Origin: Chryseobacterium nepalense
GTDB taxonomy: Bacteria; Bacteroidota; Bacteroidia; Flavobacteriales; Weeksellaceae
Assembly: GCF_023195755.1 (NCBI RefSeq)
Contig: NZ_CP096203.1
Coordinates: 1,116,001 to 1,180,000, forward strand
Direction of reading: 5' to 3'
Length of the DNA stretch: 64,000 nucleotides
This document shows, in pieces, positions 1 to 8,838 of this stretch; within the stretch, counting starts at the first letter, position 1, and every line of letters begins with the position of its first letter. Made by a program: the position numbers and the translations under genes. The notes under the pieces are model-generated. The model saw only the letters and a list, made by a program, of their open reading frames with translations. It searched no databases and had not been told where the DNA came from.

Positions 1-1
1 A

Positions 2-157
2 GGAAAAAAATTACTTTTTAAGGCTAAAATCAGATTAAAAGGTAATTCTTCATATCAATCAACTTCTATTATGCCGGCCATAAGTAATTCTGTACTTGTG
101 GAGCAATGGAAAGATCACATTGATTCTATTATTTTATACGATTTCGAACTGAACTAA
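2..157 (+). CDS. 3' end of an unknown protein (partial)
   Basis: An open frame runs from the window edge to a TAA at 155-157 and gives 51 residues ending in DFELN. The tail is mixed and charged, with the words QSTSIMPAIS and EQWKDHIDSI, and looks like a real protein end rather than random translation. It converges on the beta-mannosidase gene, whose stop lies only 17 bases further on. I do not recognise the family, and the start is outside the window. Confidence 0.5.
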   Translation, partial: GKKLLFKAKIRLKGNSSYQSTSIMPAISNSVLVEQWKDHIDSIILYDFELN

Positions 158-174
158 AATAACATTTCAAATCA

Positions 175-2670
175 CTAATTCTTTGCATCCCAAAGGCTCA
201 TGACCTTAATGCCTTCAATTGGTTTTGAAAGGATAATTCTCTTTGAGGTTTTTGGAAGCAGATCAAAAAAGTTATCGCTGAAATGGGTATCCCCAATCAA
301 ATAGACATCTTTAGCAAGCACATCCGTAAAAATTTCAATTTCCGTGGGAGAGATTTTCCTGATGGTCAGATTGGGTTTTGGTAGTTTTAGATCTTTTGGT
401 TTTGCAAAGAAATAGTTGGTTTCTGCAATTACTTTTTCATTTTTTTCATCCCTTAACATTACATGTAAAAAAATTTCATTTCTGTCTGCATTTCCTATGA
501 TTTCTTCCAACGAAAAAGAATCAAAATTCAGCACTCCGTTTGATTCTAAAGTTCTGGTCTCTGCCGCTGCACCTGAACCTTTTTTCTCACCGCTAAATTT
601 TAGAATATCAAAATCTAAAGATACATTTTCAAACGTTTTCAATCCGTCATTAATAACATAAAAGTCTAAAATTTCATCTTTTTCCTGCGGTAAAATCACC
701 TGGTTTTCAAAACTTCTTTTCACCTGGTAATGCAGTGCTTTCCAGTTTCCCAGATAATCAATTGATGACCAGGAAACCACCGGCCAGCAATCGTTCAGCT
801 GCCAGTACAACGTTCCCATATTGTATGGTTTTGCACGGCGGTGTGCTTCAATAGCAATCTGCATTCCGCGGGCCTGAAGCAACTGGGAAATATAGTTGTA
901 TTTCACAAAGTCTTTCGGAATGTTATAATCCCGTTTCATATAATTTTCGATAATCTCCCACCCTCTGGAATGTTTTTCGTGCGCTTTGATAATTCCATTT
1001 TGCAAATTTAACTCTGGTTTTCCTGAAAACATGGATTTTGTAGTTTCCAGTGTCGGCATTCCCTGAAAACCATACTCAGAAGCAAAACGGGGAACTTTTT
1101 CATTATATATTTCAAACGGCTGTTCACCCCACCAGACGCCCCAGTAATGAGAATCCCCCTCTGTTAAACTTTCTTTATGTCCCCATCCTATAGAAGGCGA
1201 ACTTTCCCAGTAAATCTGCTTATCCCGTGACGCATATTTTTGAATAGTATTGGGAATTATTTCATGGAAAATGGTCTTATAATCTTTCCATACCTGAAGA
1301 GAATCTTCTTTGGAATATTTAAACTGCTTCTGATATCCCCAGTTGACTATCGCTTCATCGATTTCATTATTTCCGCACCATAAAGCCAGGGAAGGATGAT
1401 TTTGAATCCTTTCTATCTGGTCTCTCACTTCCAGTTTCACATTTTTCTGAAATTTTTCATCTGCCGGATAAAAGCTTCCCGCAAACATAAAATCCTGCCA
1501 GACTAAAATTCCGTTTTCATCACAGGCTTTATAGAATTCGTCGTCTTCGTAAATTCCGCCGCCCCAGACCCGGATCATGTTCATATTGGCTTCTTTACAG
1601 TCTTTGATGAGTTTTTGATATTTTTCTTTGCTCATTCTTGGTGAAAAGCTGTCTCCGGGAATCCAGTTGGTTCCTTTGGCGTACATGGGTTTTCCATTCA
1701 CTTTGAAATAAAAAGATTTTCCTTTTTCATCTTTTCCCTGAACTAATTCTATGGTTCTTAAGCCAATGCGCTCAGTTTTTTTATCTAAAATATCAATTCC
1801 TCTTTTGACAGAAATTTCAAAATCATACAATTTCGGCTTTCCCATTCCGTTCGGCTGCCAAAGTTCCGGATTAAAAATCTTATAGGGAATTTCAATAAAA
1901 TTTATTCCTTTTTTCAGAAGCACGGAAACTGATTTTTCATTTAAAAAAATAATGGTTTTATCATACTCATCATTTTCGGAAAAAATTTCGGCTTTCCATA
2001 CCAAAACAGCTTGTTTCTCTCCTAGATCAAGCGTTTCGTACTGAATATTGTTAATTTTCGCATGATTCCAGAATTCCAGCTTTACATTTTTCCAGATTCC
2101 GGCAGTGACGAGTCTTGGTCCCCAGTCCCAGCCAAACTGGTATTGTGCTTTTCTTACAAAACTTCTGGGAGATTCAGGCATAGTAAATGGTACTTTTGCA
2201 GCCAGTTCATTTCCTGTTTTCACTGCAGATCTGAATTTAACCTGTAAAATATTTTCTCCTTTTTTTAAATAATTCTTTACAGGAACTGTCCATTTTCTGA
2301 ACATATTATCTGTCGTCTGAATCAATTTTCCGTTCAAATAAATATCGGAGAAAGTATCAAGTCCCTCAAAAACCAGATCTATATTCTGATTTTCCAGTTC
2401 TTTTCCCGAAACGGTAAATTGAGACTGATAATCCCAGTTTTCATTTTCTATCCACTGCACTTTTTTTTCATTTTCATCTTTGAAAGGATCCGGAATGATA
2501 TTATTTTTCATCAAATCCAAATGTACTGTTCCCGGCACGGAGGCTGTGAGCCAGTTATTTTCTTTAGCATTTTTAAAGTTCCATTTTTCTAAGGATAAAT
2601 TACGCTCTGAAAACTGAGCGTTGATTAAAATTTGTGTGAAAAAGAATGTGAAAAGTAAAATTTTTTTCAT
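175..2670 (-). CDS. Beta-mannosidase, glycoside hydrolase family 2
   Basis: Exo-acting enzyme that removes beta-linked mannose from the non-reducing end of oligosaccharides such as N-glycan cores or mannan fragments. The 831 residues match the usual size of GH2 beta-mannosidases. A signal peptide ends at about LINA/QFSE, so the protein is exported to the periplasm or beyond. The jelly-roll N-terminal domain covers about 25-200, an Ig-like domain about 210-305, and the TIM barrel begins near 310. WCGNNE at 431-436 places the acid/base at Glu436, and SEYGFQG places the nucleophile at Glu532. The start ATG overlaps the stop of the upstream GxxExxY gene in a TAATG junction, suggesting co-translation. 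Substrate linkage cannot be told from sequence alone. Confidence 0.93.
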   Translation of the reverse strand: MKKILLFTFFFTQILINAQFSERNLSLEKWNFKNAKENNWLTASVPGTVHLDLMKNNIIPDPFKDENEKKVQWIENENWDYQSQFTVSGKELENQNIDLVFEGLDTFSDIYLNGKLIQTTDNMFRKWTVPVKNYLKKGENILQVKFRSAVKTGNELAAKVPFTMPESPRSFVRKAQYQFGWDWGPRLVTAGIWKNVKLEFWNHAKINNIQYETLDLGEKQAVLVWKAEIFSENDEYDKTIIFLNEKSVSVLLKKGINFIEIPYKIFNPELWQPNGMGKPKLYDFEISVKRGIDILDKKTERIGLRTIELVQGKDEKGKSFYFKVNGKPMYAKGTNWIPGDSFSPRMSKEKYQKLIKDCKEANMNMIRVWGGGIYEDDEFYKACDENGILVWQDFMFAGSFYPADEKFQKNVKLEVRDQIERIQNHPSLALWCGNNEIDEAIVNWGYQKQFKYSKEDSLQVWKDYKTIFHEIIPNTIQKYASRDKQIYWESSPSIGWGHKESLTEGDSHYWGVWWGEQPFEIYNEKVPRFASEYGFQGMPTLETTKSMFSGKPELNLQNGIIKAHEKHSRGWEIIENYMKRDYNIPKDFVKYNYISQLLQARGMQIAIEAHRRAKPYNMGTLYWQLNDCWPVVSWSSIDYLGNWKALHYQVKRSFENQVILPQEKDEILDFYVINDGLKTFENVSLDFDILKFSGEKKGSGAAAETRTLESNGVLNFDSFSLEEIIGNADRNEIFLHVMLRDEKNEKVIAETNYFFAKPKDLKLPKPNLTIRKISPTEIEIFTDVLAKDVYLIGDTHFSDNFFDLLPKTSKRIILSKPIEGIKVMSLWDAKN

Positions 2671-3047
2671 TATAATTTATTTACTATTCGATGGATGCCA
2701 TCTTTAATAAGTGTTGTATTGAAATTAAAAAGGAGTCCTAATTTCAAATTTGTCAGTTTTAAATAGGTTAATACTTGAGAATAAAAAATAGGATGCATCT
2801 CTAAAACCGATTTAATTTCCACAATCACTTTATTTTCGACAATTAAATCAATTCTGTATGCTTTTTCAATAAATATTTCTTTATATTGGAGAGGTAAACA
2901 AACCTGTTTATCTACTTTAATTCCCAGTTTTTTAATTTCGTAAAACAGTGCTGTTTCATAAGCATTTTCCAATAAGCCTACTCCTAAATTTCGATGAACC
3001 TCTAAAGCTGCGCCTATAATTTTATAGGACAATTCGTTTTCTGTCAT
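2670..3047 (-). CDS. GxxExxY family protein
   Basis: A protein of 125 residues of the GxxExxY family, named for the motif seen here as GLLENAY at about residues 24-30. The family is common in Bacteroidota and has a PD-(D/E)XK nuclease-like fold; the alternation RIDLIVENKVIVEIKS fits the D...ExK core of that fold. Its biological role is not established. I chose the ATG at 3047 because the upstream extension to 3104 runs into an inverted repeat and is not protein-like. The stop overlaps the start of the beta-mannosidase gene by one base, so the two are probably translated together, although no functional link is obvious. Confidence 0.82.
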   Translation of the reverse strand: MTENELSYKIIGAALEVHRNLGVGLLENAYETALFYEIKKLGIKVDKQVCLPLQYKEIFIEKAYRIDLIVENKVIVEIKSVLEMHPIFYSQVLTYLKLTNLKLGLLFNFNTTLIKDGIHRIVNKL

Positions 3048-3057
3048 TTGTGTTTTG

Positions 3058-3222
3058 TTTTTAACGCAAAGATTATTTATAATATTCTCACAATTAAGGA
3101 GCAAAGAAGAATCAATAAATTGATTTTATTAAGCTAAATTAAACGAGTAGCTTCATTAAGCGACTTTGTCGCATTCTTTGCTCCTTAAATATAATTCAAA
3201 TTAATATAAGCTTTGCGTTTAA
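3058..3222. repeat. Nested inverted repeat upstream of the GxxExxY gene
   Basis: A perfect 15-base inverted repeat (TTAAGGAGCAAAGAA at 3094-3108, its complement at 3174-3188) lies inside an outer pair made of TTAACGCAAAG near 3061 and GCTTTGCGTTTAA near 3209. A small GCGAC-TTT-GTCGC hairpin sits between the inner arms. The word ACGCAAAG also occurs in the tandem repeats beside the TauE gene, so this may be another member of the same dispersed family. It could fold into a long stem in RNA upstream of the GxxExxY-mannosidase pair. Confidence 0.6.
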
Positions 3223-3224
3223 TA

Positions 3225-3887
3225 TTATTTATTTTTCAAGAAAATTATCTCTTCAGAATTCGCAAAAACACCACCATCGGTAATTGCTGAAGAATGAAAA
3301 TATCCGGCTTTAGTAAACTCACGGATTTCTTCGATATTGGAAGAACGAAGTCCGCCACCGACAAGAATTTCAATTCTGCCGTTGGATAACTCTACCAGCT
3401 TTTTAAGATTTTCTTTACCTTCTAAGACATTGGCTTTTTGTCCGGAAGTAAGAATGGTTTTAAAACCACAATCAATTATTTTTTCCAGAGAATTTTCTAA
3501 ATCTTTTGCACGGTCGAAAGCTCGGTGAAAAGTGCAGGGATAAGGACTTGCCAGCTCAACTAAAGCTCTATTTTGCTGAATATTAACCTCATCATTTTCA
3601 TCCAAAATTCCGAATACAAAGCCGTCTGCACGTAATGATTTTAAATGAATTAAATCTGATTTCATCTGCTCAAACTCTTCATCTGTATAAGTAAAATCCC
3701 CACCACGAGGACGAATCATTACAAACATCGGAATGTTGATTTTTCCACGAAGCTGCTGTACGGTTTTAAAATCCGGTGTGGTTCCGCCTTCGCTTAATCC
3801 ATCGCACAGTTCTATTCTATCTGCTCCGTTTTCAAAAGCGATTATTGCCGATTCGGGATTAAAGCACGCTATTTCTATTTTTGACAT
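3225..3887 (-). CDS. cutC: Copper homeostasis protein CutC
   Basis: Full-length CutC-family TIM-barrel protein of 220 residues, expected in the cytoplasm. Family motifs are clear: the opening IEIACFNPESA, the block GADRIELCDGLSEGGTTP, the central IRPRGGDFTYTDEE, and the late LVGGGLRSSNI. CutC has been linked to copper tolerance, but its biochemical activity is unsettled. It lies 103 bases downstream of the glycosylasparaginase gene in the same direction. That gap holds inverted GGGCTAAAGCC and CTAAAGCCCG words, typical of dispersed flavobacterial intergenic repeats, so an operon is possible but not assured. Confidence 0.92.
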   Translation of the reverse strand: MSKIEIACFNPESAIIAFENGADRIELCDGLSEGGTTPDFKTVQQLRGKINIPMFVMIRPRGGDFTYTDEEFEQMKSDLIHLKSLRADGFVFGILDENDEVNIQQNRALVELASPYPCTFHRAFDRAKDLENSLEKIIDCGFKTILTSGQKANVLEGKENLKKLVELSNGRIEILVGGGLRSSNIEEIREFTKAGYFHSSAITDGGVFANSEEIIFLKNK

Positions 3888-3990
3888 CGTTGTAATTTAA
3901 GTTTGGGCTAAAGCCAATGTTTTTTTATTTTGAAAAATGAACTAAAGCCCGTTACTATTAATCTTTTCTAATTGTTTGATTACAAAAAAT

Positions 3991-4986
3991 TTATTTTAAT
4001 GCAAAACCCGGCTTTTCCAGGCGGTTTCCTTTGTGGTCGTAAACAGCAAAATTAAACCCATCCTGAATGCAGTATGAGCCGTATTCTCCCTTTTTATTAA
4101 TGGCAATAAAACCTACTTGGATATCCTTCAGATTTTTATTTCTTCTCTTCGTAATCTGTACAATTCTCTCCACTGCTTCTTTACAGGCCTGTTGCGGAGT
4201 TCTCTCCTGTCTCATTAATTCTACGACCAGATGTGTTCCCACCGTTCGGATCACTTCTTCGCCATGACCTGTCGCTGTGGCTGCTCCGACTTCATTATCT
4301 ACAAACAAGCCCGCTCCTATAATCGGAGAATCTCCTACTCTTCCATGCATTTTAAAAGCCATTCCACTGGTGGTACAGGCACCGGAAAGATTTCCATGAG
4401 CATCCATCGCAATCATCCCGATAGTATCGTGATTTTCTATATTGACAACCGGTTGATATCTGCTGTCTTTGAGCCATTCTTTCCATTCTTTTTCTGATTC
4501 GGGAGTAAGAATATTTTCTTTTTTAAAGCCCTGTGAAACGGCAAACTGCAATGCTCCGTCTCCTACCAGCATTACATGAGGTGTTTTTTCCATGACTGCT
4601 CTTGCCACAGAGATCGGATTTTTGATGTTTTCAAGACATGCCACAGAGCCGATATTATAATTTTCATCCATGATGCAGGCATCCAGAGTTACCCTTCCGT
4701 CTCTGTCGGGTCTGCCTCCGTAACCGACGCTTCTTTCATCAGGATCATCCTCTACAAGCCGGACGCCTTTTTCTACGGCATCCAAAGCCCTACCTCCTTT
4801 ATCTAAAATTTTCCAGGCTTCTTCATTGGCTTTCAAACCAAAATTCCAGGTGGAAAGAACAATCGGTTTGTTAATTATTGTATTGTTGTTTTCAGGAAGG
4901 TCTTTAGCCAGTACATCCAATGGACTTGCCGCTAAAGCCAGCGAAGCGATTGCCGATTTTTTCAGAAACTTTCTTCTACTTTGCAT
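3991..4986 (-). CDS. N4-(beta-N-acetylglucosaminyl)-L-asparaginase (glycosylasparaginase), Tat-exported
   Basis: Ntn-hydrolase that cleaves the GlcNAc-Asn bond left after proteolysis of N-glycoproteins. The 331-residue precursor begins with a twin-arginine signal (SRRKFLKKS, then a hydrophobic stretch to PLDVLA), so it is exported folded to the periplasm. Family blocks are GGRALDAVEKGV, DPDERSVGYGG and the autocleavage site HDTIGM. Thr188 of that site becomes the N-terminal nucleophile after self-processing into alpha and beta chains. The GAATATGHGEEVIR block forms the substrate site. The structurally studied glycosylasparaginase of Elizabethkingia meningoseptica is a close family relative. 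Beta-mannosidase and GH20 hexosaminidase genes in the window would act on the same type of glycan. Confidence 0.95.
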   Translation of the reverse strand: MQSRRKFLKKSAIASLALAASPLDVLAKDLPENNNTIINKPIVLSTWNFGLKANEEAWKILDKGGRALDAVEKGVRLVEDDPDERSVGYGGRPDRDGRVTLDACIMDENYNIGSVACLENIKNPISVARAVMEKTPHVMLVGDGALQFAVSQGFKKENILTPESEKEWKEWLKDSRYQPVVNIENHDTIGMIAMDAHGNLSGACTTSGMAFKMHGRVGDSPIIGAGLFVDNEVGAATATGHGEEVIRTVGTHLVVELMRQERTPQQACKEAVERIVQITKRRNKNLKDIQVGFIAINKKGEYGSYCIQDGFNFAVYDHKGNRLEKPGFALK

Positions 4987-5033
4987 GCTTAAATTTATTT
5001 GGCTCCAAATTAAGGATTTTTCGCATTTGCAGG

Positions 5034-5063
5034 AAATAAAAAAACGGTAGATTTCCTACCGTT
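5034..5063 (-). terminator. Intrinsic terminator of the sulfur operon
   Basis: Perfect 8-bp stem (AACGGTAG 5043-5050 with CTACCGTT 5056-5063). On the minus strand it is followed by a T run. It lies 20 bases after the stop of the second YeeE-type gene and so ends that operon before the glycosylasparaginase gene. Confidence 0.82.
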
Positions 5064-5082
5064 CGAATGATTTTATGAAAAA

Positions 5083-5565
5083 TTAATGAGGTAACTTTTC
5101 TCTGAAATATCCATAAACCCAGGTTCCGAAAATGGCGCTGATTAAAGTAACAACAATCGCCAAAGTTCCGGTTCCGATCTGAGCGAAAAGCGGACCGGGA
5201 CACGCACCCGTTATGGCCCATCCAAATCCGAAGATCAATCCGCCATAAATTTGGCCTTTATTGAATTTCTTTGGAGCAATGGAAATTTTTTCGCCATAAA
5301 TGGTTTTGATATTTAATTTTTTAATAATAAATACTGAAATCATTGCAGTTACAACAGCACTTCCTATAATTCCGTACATGTGAAAAGATTGCAGACGAAA
5401 CATTTCCTGAATCCTGAACCAGCTGATGACTTCCGCCTTCACAAATACAATTCCAAAGAGAATTCCCACTACGAGATATTTTAAATTGTGATACAATTGA
5501 TGTTTAAGGTGACTTTCGTTGGTACAGATACTGTCCTGATGCCGTATATCTTGTTCTTTTTTCAT
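5083..5565 (-). CDS. YeeE/YedE-type membrane protein (DUF6691-like), sulfur transport
   Basis: A 160-residue protein with about four membrane helices, at roughly 28-45, 65-82, 105-122 and 133-150. It carries the motif GACPGP followed by LFAQIG, typical of the half-size YeeE/YedE proteins. Larger YeeE proteins take up thiosulfate through conserved cysteines, and the single Cys of GACPGP is kept here. In many bacteria two half-size proteins are encoded side by side beside persulfide dioxygenases, as here, and probably form one transporter. The start lies 10 bases after the stop of the partner gene. The N-terminal 25 residues are polar and cytoplasmic. Confidence 0.85.
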   Translation of the reverse strand: MKKEQDIRHQDSICTNESHLKHQLYHNLKYLVVGILFGIVFVKAEVISWFRIQEMFRLQSFHMYGIIGSAVVTAMISVFIIKKLNIKTIYGEKISIAPKKFNKGQIYGGLIFGFGWAITGACPGPLFAQIGTGTLAIVVTLISAIFGTWVYGYFREKLPH

Positions 5566-5575
5566 TTTTATTTAA

Positions 5576-6139
5576 TTAAAGTGAAAGGATGACTGGCAGA
5601 ATTACATTCGCCATTAAAAAACCTCCTGCCATAAAACATATTGTTGCAATAAGGGATGGCCACTGCAAATTAGACAGTCCCATAATGGCGTGTCCGCTGG
5701 TACATCCGCCCGCATAACGCGTCCCGAAACCGACCAGAAATCCGCCGACAACCATAATAATGAAACCTTTCAGAGTAAAAAGACCGGCAAAATTCATGAG
5801 CTGTACCGGAACCATATTGCTATAGTCTGTAATTCCGTAAGTTGCTAATTCGGATTTAAGAGCTGCATTGACAGAAATTTCTCCCGGATTTATCAAAAAT
5901 CGAGAAGCGATAATCCCTCCCAATAGAATTCCGAAAACGAAAAATAGATTCCACATCTCTTTTTTCCAGTCGTATTTGAAAAACTTGATGTCTGAAGGAA
6001 TACATGCTGCACAGACATGCCTCAGCGATGAACTGATCCCGAAAGATTTATTACCTAAAATAAGTAAAGCCGGAACGGTAAGTCCTATTAACGGCCCAGC
6101 AACATACCATGGCCAGGGTTGTTTGATTATTTCTACCAT
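5576..6139 (-). CDS. YeeE/YedE family sulfur transporter subunit
   Basis: A 187-residue integral membrane protein and the first of two adjacent YeeE-like halves. It has a hydrophobic N-terminus ([19 protein letters not shown]) and a conserved region [18 protein letters not shown] near 140-157, with the Cys of GGCTSGH expected to line the substrate path. It is encoded 16 bases after the persulfide dioxygenase gene, so the two are almost certainly cotranscribed. By analogy with YeeE proteins the cargo is thiosulfate or another reduced sulfur species. The direction of transport cannot be read from the sequence. Confidence 0.88.
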   Translation of the reverse strand: MVEIIKQPWPWYVAGPLIGLTVPALLILGNKSFGISSSLRHVCAACIPSDIKFFKYDWKKEMWNLFFVFGILLGGIIASRFLINPGEISVNAALKSELATYGITDYSNMVPVQLMNFAGLFTLKGFIIMVVGGFLVGFGTRYAGGCTSGHAIMGLSNLQWPSLIATICFMAGGFLMANVILPVILSL

Positions 6140-6155
6140 TAATTGTAAATTTATT

Positions 6156-7568
6156 TTATTTTAAAACTTTACTCTGACACACAAAATCACTTACAGGAAC
6201 CTCAGTTTGGGAAATTGCATTAAATCCACCTTCGATTTCACTGAATTTTCTGTAGCCTCTCGCCTGAAGAATACTTGCTGCCATCATGCTTCTGTACCCT
6301 CCTGCGCAATGAAGATAAAAGTGTTCTGCCGGACCAATTGAACCGATCCATTCATTAATATAGGCTAGCGGTTTATTAAATGCCTGATCGACGTGTTCTG
6401 CATTATATTCGCTTTCTTTTCGGACATCGATAATTGTTGCATCTTTATCTTTGGTTTCTTTTTCAAATTGTTGTGCTGAAATTCTGTTAACGTAATCTGT
6501 TTCCTTTCCGCTTTTTTTCCACGCTTCAAAACCATTTTTCAGAAATCCGAGAACATTGTCGAATCCTACCCTGCTCAATCTGGTCACGGTTTCCTCTTCT
6601 TCATTTTGACCAGCGATAAGAAGGATCGGCTGTTTTACATCCACTATCAAAGCTCCGACCCAAGGTGCAAAATCGCCATTCAGACCAATATTGATTGATT
6701 GCGGAACAAATCCTTTCGCGAAATCTTCATTATTTCTTACATCTAAAATTAACGCTCCGGAATGTTCTGCGATTTCTTCAAATTCATCCGGAGAAAAAGC
6801 CTGTAAACCTTTTGACAGGACCTCGTCAAAACTGCTGTATCCTTTTTTATTCATAGCCACATTCATTCCGAAGTAAGCCGGAGGCGGAAAAAGACCTTCG
6901 GTTACTGCTTTTATAAAGCTTTCTTTATCCTCTTGGTTCAGCGCATAATTGGTTTTCTTTTGATTTCCCAATGTATCTATTGTTTCTTTCTGCATATTTT
7001 TTCCGCAGGCTGAACCCGCTCCGTGAGCCGGATAAACGGTAATATCATTGTCTAAAGGTAAAATTTTCTTGTACAGGCTTTCATATAACAACCCGGCCAA
7101 TTCTTCCTGTGTCATATTTGCTGCTTTCTGTGCTAAATCAGGACGACCAACATCTCCTAAAAACAAAGTATCCCCGCTAAATAAAGCTGTTTCTTTTCCA
7201 TTCTCATTAATCAGCAGAAAAGATGAACTTTCAAGGGTGTGACCAGGAGTATGCAGCACTTTTATTTTAATATTTCCTACCTCAAAAATCTGATTGTCTT
7301 CTGCAATGATGGCTTCAAATTCAGGTTTTGCGGTCGGCCCGTAAACAATAGGTGCATTTGTTTTTCTGCTCAGATCCAGATGTCCACTTACAAAATCTGC
7401 ATGAAAGTGTGTTTCAAAAATATATTTAAGTTTAACATTGTCTTTTTCCAGCCGGTCGATGTAAGGCTGAGTTTCTCTCAATGGATCTATCATTGCTGCT
7501 TCACCATTAGAAACGATATAATATGCTCCCTGAGCTAGACATCCTGTATAAATCTGTTCTATTTTCAT
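6156..7568 (-). CDS. CstB/Blh-like MBL-fold persulfide dioxygenase with rhodanese domains
   Basis: A 470-residue cytoplasmic enzyme of sulfide and persulfide detoxification. The N-terminal metallo-beta-lactamase domain (about 1-235) has [11 protein letters not shown] (metal ligands His54, His56, Asp58 and neighbours), HTPGHT and [13 protein letters not shown], as in ETHE1-type persulfide dioxygenases. Two rhodanese-like domains follow, at about 255-355 and 365-465. The first has no cysteine in its loop (LIAGQNEEE), so it is a pseudo-rhodanese. The second has HCAGGYRS with catalytic Cys421. The same order occurs in CstB of Staphylococcus aureus, which turns persulfides into thiosulfate. It is first in an operon with the two YeeE-type genes, downstream of a putative Crp/Fnr-dependent promoter near 7652. 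Confidence 0.93.
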   Translation of the reverse strand: MKIEQIYTGCLAQGAYYIVSNGEAAMIDPLRETQPYIDRLEKDNVKLKYIFETHFHADFVSGHLDLSRKTNAPIVYGPTAKPEFEAIIAEDNQIFEVGNIKIKVLHTPGHTLESSSFLLINENGKETALFSGDTLFLGDVGRPDLAQKAANMTQEELAGLLYESLYKKILPLDNDITVYPAHGAGSACGKNMQKETIDTLGNQKKTNYALNQEDKESFIKAVTEGLFPPPAYFGMNVAMNKKGYSSFDEVLSKGLQAFSPDEFEEIAEHSGALILDVRNNEDFAKGFVPQSINIGLNGDFAPWVGALIVDVKQPILLIAGQNEEEETVTRLSRVGFDNVLGFLKNGFEAWKKSGKETDYVNRISAQQFEKETKDKDATIIDVRKESEYNAEHVDQAFNKPLAYINEWIGSIGPAEHFYLHCAGGYRSMMAASILQARGYRKFSEIEGGFNAISQTEVPVSDFVCQSKVLK

Positions 7569-7720
7569 TTTTTGATGATTTTAAATTTTACTTATTATTT
7601 ATTGATACAAATTTCCGGGTTTGGGATTGGGTATACAGCTACTTTTGTTACAGAACGGGATTTTTTTAAACATGAAGTTCGCTGGTTTCGCAGATGAAGC
7701 GAATGTTTTTGAATGTTTTT
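7569..7720 (-). promoter_or_regulatory. Upstream region and putative activator site of the persulfide dioxygenase operon
   Basis: GCTACTTTTGTTACAGAA at 7638-7655 is identical to the element at 8887-8904 upstream of the TauE gene. On the minus strand it reads TTCTGTAACAAAAGTAGC. A TTTG (complement of 7608-7611) lies 41 bases downstream of the TGTAAC, exactly as at the TauE promoter. The -7 region reads GAAATTTG and lacks the TA of TAnnTTTG, which fits a promoter that needs an activator bound near -41. The Crp/Fnr protein encoded at 9212-9844 is the natural candidate. Confidence 0.6.
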
Positions 7721-8034
7721 ACCTTATCAGGAGATTGTCATGCTGGAAGTTTCTCTGTGTCGTTATATATTTTTAACGCAAAGAACGCAAAGAGTTTTTT
7801 GACTACTAACTGTTTTTTAAGGTCGCAAAGGCGTTTCACTCAGCAAAGGGTAAACGATTATTACTTTATCAGAAGATTATCATGCTGAAAGCTTCCCGAT
7901 ATCCGAAATATTTTTTAACGCAAAGGCCGAAAAGTTTTTTTGACGACTAACTGTTTTTTTTAAGTTCGCAAAGCCGTTTCACTCAGCAAAGGTTAAAAGA
8001 TTTTACTTTATCGGAAGATTATCATGCTGGAAAT
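7721..8034. repeat. Tandem direct repeat, 142-bp period (2.2 copies)
   Basis: Copies begin at 7721, 7863 and 8005 with forms of ACCTTATCAGGAGATT. Each full copy then has TCATGCTG, a stretch ending TTTTTTAACGCAAAG, a TTTTTTGAC block and TCGCAAAGGCGTTTCACT followed by CAGCAAAGG. The third copy breaks off after about 30 bases, next to the stop of the TauE gene. Together with the upstream region above it fills the 481-base gap 7569-8049, in which I see no credible gene. Reading frames across it are not protein-like. Confidence 0.85.
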
Positions 8035-8049
8035 AGCTGCCATAAAAAA

Positions 8050-8838
8050 TTAAAAGAAAATTTCTTTTATGATAATATAGATTCCCATCACGAGAATAAA
8101 CCACCCGAAAGCAGGTCTAAGTTTTTTACCTTCGATTTTTTTGGACATCCGAGAACCGATAATAATTCCTATAACTGCAATTAATGATATGATTGTCAGG
8201 AATTTCCAGTCGATCACAACATTATGCATTGATGAGAAAAAACCGATAAGTGAGTTGAATGAAATGATGACAAGAGATGTTCCGATAGCAACTTTCATGG
8301 GGGTTTTGAGAAGACTGACCAAAGCCGGAATAATCAGGAATCCGCCGCCTGCGCCCAGGAGACCTGTCAGGATTCCGACGATTGAGCCTTCTCCGGCCGC
8401 GAGAATTATGTTATTTCCACGGTCTGTTTCAGGCTGATATTCTGTATTTTTCCTTATCATCTTGTAAGAAGCCAGCATCATTAATCCCGCAAAAATCAAC
8501 AGTAGTAAAATATCTTTTGTCACCACAAAATTATCAACTGTAAATACATGATCGGGAATTAAAGGTAAAATATAACGACGTGTAAGAAAAATGGAAATAA
8601 TTGAAGGAATTCCGAAAATAAAAGCTGTTTTAAAATTTACCAATCCTTTTTTGAAGTACGAAACCGAACCGACAACACTGCTTATTCCTACAATAAAAAG
8701 TGAATATTCCGTAGCCAGAAAAGCGTCTAATCCAAAAATATAAACCAGAACGGGGACCGTAAGAATACTTCCGCCACCGCCGATTAACCCCAATGAAATC
8801 CCTATTAGAACCGATGCGATATATCCAAAAATTTCCAT
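8050..8838 (-). CDS. Sulfite exporter TauE/SafE family permease
   Basis: A 262-residue membrane protein with two homologous halves, typical of TauE/SafE. The first half starts at the N-terminus with GISLGLIGGGGSILTVPV. The second repeats it near 150-170 as GILTGLLGAGGGFLIIPAL. About eight helices are expected. Related proteins export sulfite, sulfoacetate or other small sulfur anions, and the neighbouring persulfide dioxygenase makes sulfite, so sulfite or thiosulfate export fits. I chose the ATG at 8838 rather than 8859 because the hydrophobic domain begins there and because a putative TSS lies near 8850. Repeats flank the gene on both sides. Confidence 0.9.
   Translation of the reverse strand: MEIFGYIASVLIGISLGLIGGGGSILTVPVLVYIFGLDAFLATEYSLFIVGISSVVGSVSYFKKGLVNFKTAFIFGIPSIISIFLTRRYILPLIPDHVFTVDNFVVTKDILLLLIFAGLMMLASYKMIRKNTEYQPETDRGNNIILAAGEGSIVGILTGLLGAGGGFLIIPALVSLLKTPMKVAIGTSLVIISFNSLIGFFSSMHNVVIDWKFLTIISLIAVIGIIIGSRMSKKIEGKKLRPAFGWFILVMGIYIIIKEIFF

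Noticed and set aside
3048..3104. Upstream start for the GxxExxY protein
   Set aside because: The extension overlaps one arm of an inverted repeat and encodes an unlikely N-terminus. The ATG at 3047 gives the usual family start.
4976..5221. 81-residue minus-strand frame
   Set aside because: It overlaps the 3' end of the YeeE-type gene and its terminator in another frame and has no protein-like composition.
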